Assembly: GCF_002091475.1 (NCBI RefSeq)
Contig: NZ_BCTR01000003.1
Location: 1 to 64,000 of the forward strand
Source: Sphingomonas azotifigens NBRC 15497
GTDB lineage: Bacteria > Pseudomonadota > Alphaproteobacteria > Sphingomonadales > Sphingomonadaceae
DNA: 64,000 nt
Direction: 5' to 3'
Shown piece after piece: positions 62,246-64,000 of the stretch (its first letter is position 1; each line of letters begins with the position of its first letter). The notes under the pieces were generated by a model. That model was not told the DNA's origin, did not search any database, and saw only the letters and a program-made list of their open reading frames with translations. Made by a program: the position numbers and the translations under genes.

Positions 62246-63319
62246 CTACCCCGATGTCGCCGCCACGGGTTCGCGGCGTGGCAACAGGATGCGGAACATG
62301 GAGCGGTCCTCCGTCCGCAGATAGCGCGCCTCGCCGCCATGCGCGCGGGCGATCGCCTGCACCACCGCCAGGCCGAGTCCGGACCCGCGCGACGGGCCCG
62401 GACCTCGCACGAACTGGCGAAACGCATCGACTTCAAGGCCGGCAGCGAGACCGGGCCCTTCGTCCGCCACGGTGAGCACCGCCATGTCCCCGGCGAACGC
62501 GGTCGTGATGCGCACCGTGCACCGATCGGCGTGGCGTACGGCATTGTCCGTCAGGGCGATCACCGCCTGTCGGATGCGGATCCGATCCGCCCGTACGATC
62601 CCGGGTTGCAGGTCCAGCTCGAGCCCGAAGCCCGCCGGCGCCAGCATGGCCGAGAGGGTGGGGGCCAGCGCCGCGAGCTCGGCGGCAAGATCGATATCGG
62701 CGAGCTCGACTTCCAGCCGGCCGCTATCGGCCAGGCTGACGCTGCGCAGATCCTCGACCAGCCGCGTCAGCCCCTCGACCTGGACGAGCAGCCCCGCCAC
62801 CAGCTGGGCGTCGAGCGCGAACACGCCGTCCTGGGCGCCTTGCAGCCGCCCCCGCAGCACCGTGAGCGGTGTACGCAGCTCATGCGCGATTTGCGCGTTC
62901 CAGACCTGCACGTTTTCCGACATCCGCTGGAGGCGGTCTGCCATCGCGTTGAAGTCGGCGATCAGGCGCGAGGTCTCGCCATGGGCATCCGGGCTCGGAT
63001 CGATCCGCGTGGCGAGATCGCCCTCGGCGATCCGTCGGGCCGCGTCGCCCACCGCACCCAGCGGGCGGACGATCCGCCGTGCCACGCGCACGGCCACCGC
63101 CAGGGATATCCCGACCCCCGCCACGCATGCGGCGAGCGTGATGCCGATATCCAGCCCGGTGGTGTCCTCGACCCCCGGCGGCAGCGGCGCGACCACGCGC
63201 AGCCGCTCGAGCACGCCATAGACGAGGTAGAAAGCCGCCGTGCTGACGATGGTCGCCATCGTCGCCAGGGCAGCCATCGCGACCCCCAATTGCCGGGCCA
63301 GGCTGATCCGCTTGGTCAT
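62246..63319 (-). CDS. Sensor histidine kinase, AdeS/BaeS-like
   Basis: A 357-residue membrane kinase with two spans (about 13-35 and 57-79), a short periplasmic loop, and a HAMP linker (RIVRPLGAVGDAARRIAEGDL). The dimerisation/phosphoacceptor helix is AQIAHELRTPLTVLRGRLQG, with the His, and the ATPase domain has LTDNAVRHAD (N box), VADEGPGL and GSGLGLAVVQ. The HELRTPLT-LRGRLQG-DGVF run is close to AdeS of Acinetobacter, a regulator of RND multidrug pumps. It is translated after the regulator, whose stop it overlaps by four bases. It converges on phoD. Confidence 0.9.
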   Translation of the reverse strand: MTKRISLARQLGVAMAALATMATIVSTAAFYLVYGVLERLRVVAPLPPGVEDTTGLDIGITLAACVAGVGISLAVAVRVARRIVRPLGAVGDAARRIAEGDLATRIDPSPDAHGETSRLIADFNAMADRLQRMSENVQVWNAQIAHELRTPLTVLRGRLQGAQDGVFALDAQLVAGLLVQVEGLTRLVEDLRSVSLADSGRLEVELADIDLAAELAALAPTLSAMLAPAGFGLELDLQPGIVRADRIRIRQAVIALTDNAVRHADRCTVRITTAFAGDMAVLTVADEGPGLAAGLEVDAFRQFVRGPGPSRGSGLGLAVVQAIARAHGGEARYLRTEDRSMFRILLPRREPVAATSG

Positions 63320-63993
63320 CCCCGCGACCAGAGCCGGTAGCCGACCCCGCGCACGCCCTCCGGCATGTCGGCGGCGCCGGCCTGTTCCAGCTTGCGGCGC
63401 AGCTTGCTGATGTGGCTGTCCACCGTCCGGTCGAGCGCGTCCGATCCCGGCAGGCAGGCATCGACCAGCTCGCTGCGCGAAAAGACTCGGGTCGGCGTGC
63501 GCGCCATATGGCTGAGCAGGCGGAACTCGGTAAGCGTCAGCGCTACCTCGCCGCGGTCGGTGCGGACGAGATGGGCGACGGTGTCGATCTCGACCGGGCC
63601 GACGCGCAGCACGCCCGCCGCGGCCGCGGCACCTGCCCGGCGCAGCACCGCCTTCACCCGCGCGACCACCTCGACCGGGTTGAACGGCTTGACCACATAA
63701 TCGTCGGCACCGACGCGCAGCGCCTGGAGCTTGTCGATATCCTGGTCGAGCGCGGTGATGACCAGCACCGGCGTGCTGCCCCGGCGGCGCACCTCGGACA
63801 GCACCTCCCAGCCGTCGACCAGCGGCATCGACAGGTCGAGCAGCAGGACATCGGGCTTGAGCGCCAGATGCAGGTCCAGCGCGGTGCGCCCGTCGCCTGC
63901 CTGCACGGTGCGGAAGCCTTCGCGCTCCAGATAGGCGCGGAGGATGTCGGCGATGTCGCGCGCGTCCTCGGCGATCAGCGCGAGCGGGTTCAT
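63316..63993 (-). CDS. OmpR-family response regulator, AdeR/BaeR-like
   Basis: A 225-residue regulator. The receiver domain has the acidic pair ED, the phospho-Asp in LLLDLSMPLVDGWEVL, and TALDQDIDKLQALRVGADDY with Lys in VVKPFNP. The winged-helix output domain ends with SDALDRTVDSHISKLRRKLE and VRGVGYRLW. The TALDQDIDK and SDALDRTVDSHISKLR stretches are strikingly like AdeR. It is the first gene of a two-gene unit running leftwards from the window edge; its promoter, and any divergent RND operon it may control, lie outside. Confidence 0.92.
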   Translation of the reverse strand: MNPLALIAEDARDIADILRAYLEREGFRTVQAGDGRTALDLHLALKPDVLLLDLSMPLVDGWEVLSEVRRRGSTPVLVITALDQDIDKLQALRVGADDYVVKPFNPVEVVARVKAVLRRAGAAAAAGVLRVGPVEIDTVAHLVRTDRGEVALTLTEFRLLSHMARTPTRVFSRSELVDACLPGSDALDRTVDSHISKLRRKLEQAGAADMPEGVRGVGYRLWSRG

Positions 63994-64000
63994 GGGGTGC

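Overview
This looks like accessory DNA from a high-GC alphaproteobacterium, most likely a sphingomonad (order Sphingomonadales). The evidence is the mix of families: a TraA-type relaxase followed by a DUF6118 protein, two TonB-receptor/ECF-sigma/FecR sets, SapC, and very large Gly-rich autotransporters. The assignment is inferred from gene content; no rRNA or housekeeping gene is present.

Layout. (1) 1-2.4 kb: the end of a conjugative relaxase/helicase gene and its DUF6118 neighbour, i.e. the edge of a transfer module. (2) 2.7-7.1 kb, minus strand: a compact arsenic operon arsR-arsC(LMW-PTP type)-arsC(glutaredoxin type)-arsB-arsH-arsN1-like, preceded by a small secreted protein of unknown function. 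A shared operator-like sequence precedes both arsR and the secreted gene. (3) 7.4-10.9 kb, plus strand: a fluoride module with a recognisable fluoride riboswitch, a CLC-F type antiporter, a DUF190 protein, a universal stress protein and a TSUP-family permease. (4) 10.9-12.7 kb: a recombination scar of ISNCY, IS5 and IS481 transposase fragments, a truncated tyrosine recombinase with a coupled Cys-rich gene, and a 17-base match to the 3' end of an initiator tRNA followed by a terminator. (5) 12.8-24.8 kb: small envelope proteins, a FecI/FecR/FecA-like signalling set, and a tripartite heavy-metal-type RND pump. (6) 25.3-26.7 kb: a second IS481 remnant, inverted relative to the first, fused to a GH2 glycosidase that has lost its 5' part.

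(7) 27-55.6 kb is the most unusual part. A SapC-family gene precedes one open frame of about 21 kb encoding a roughly 6,990-residue autotransporter. Its passenger has about 100 Gly-rich repeats of about 53-63 residues, arranged in zones with 1-unit, 2-unit (about 373 bp) and 3-unit (561 bp) periods, and it contains a near-identical 1,122-bp tandem duplication. A second autotransporter of about 2,200 residues, with 57-residue repeats, follows 76 bases later and ends at a strong terminator-like hairpin.

(8) 55.9-62.2 kb: a TonB receptor with an STN signalling domain, an ECF sigma factor, a FecR anti-sigma protein and a Tat-exported PhoD phosphatase whose start overlaps the end of fecR. This suggests surface-signal control of phosphoester use. 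(9) 62.2-64 kb, minus strand: a sensor kinase/response regulator pair resembling AdeS/AdeR. Overall the window combines mobile resistance cargo (arsenic, fluoride, metal or drug efflux) with an envelope and surface region.
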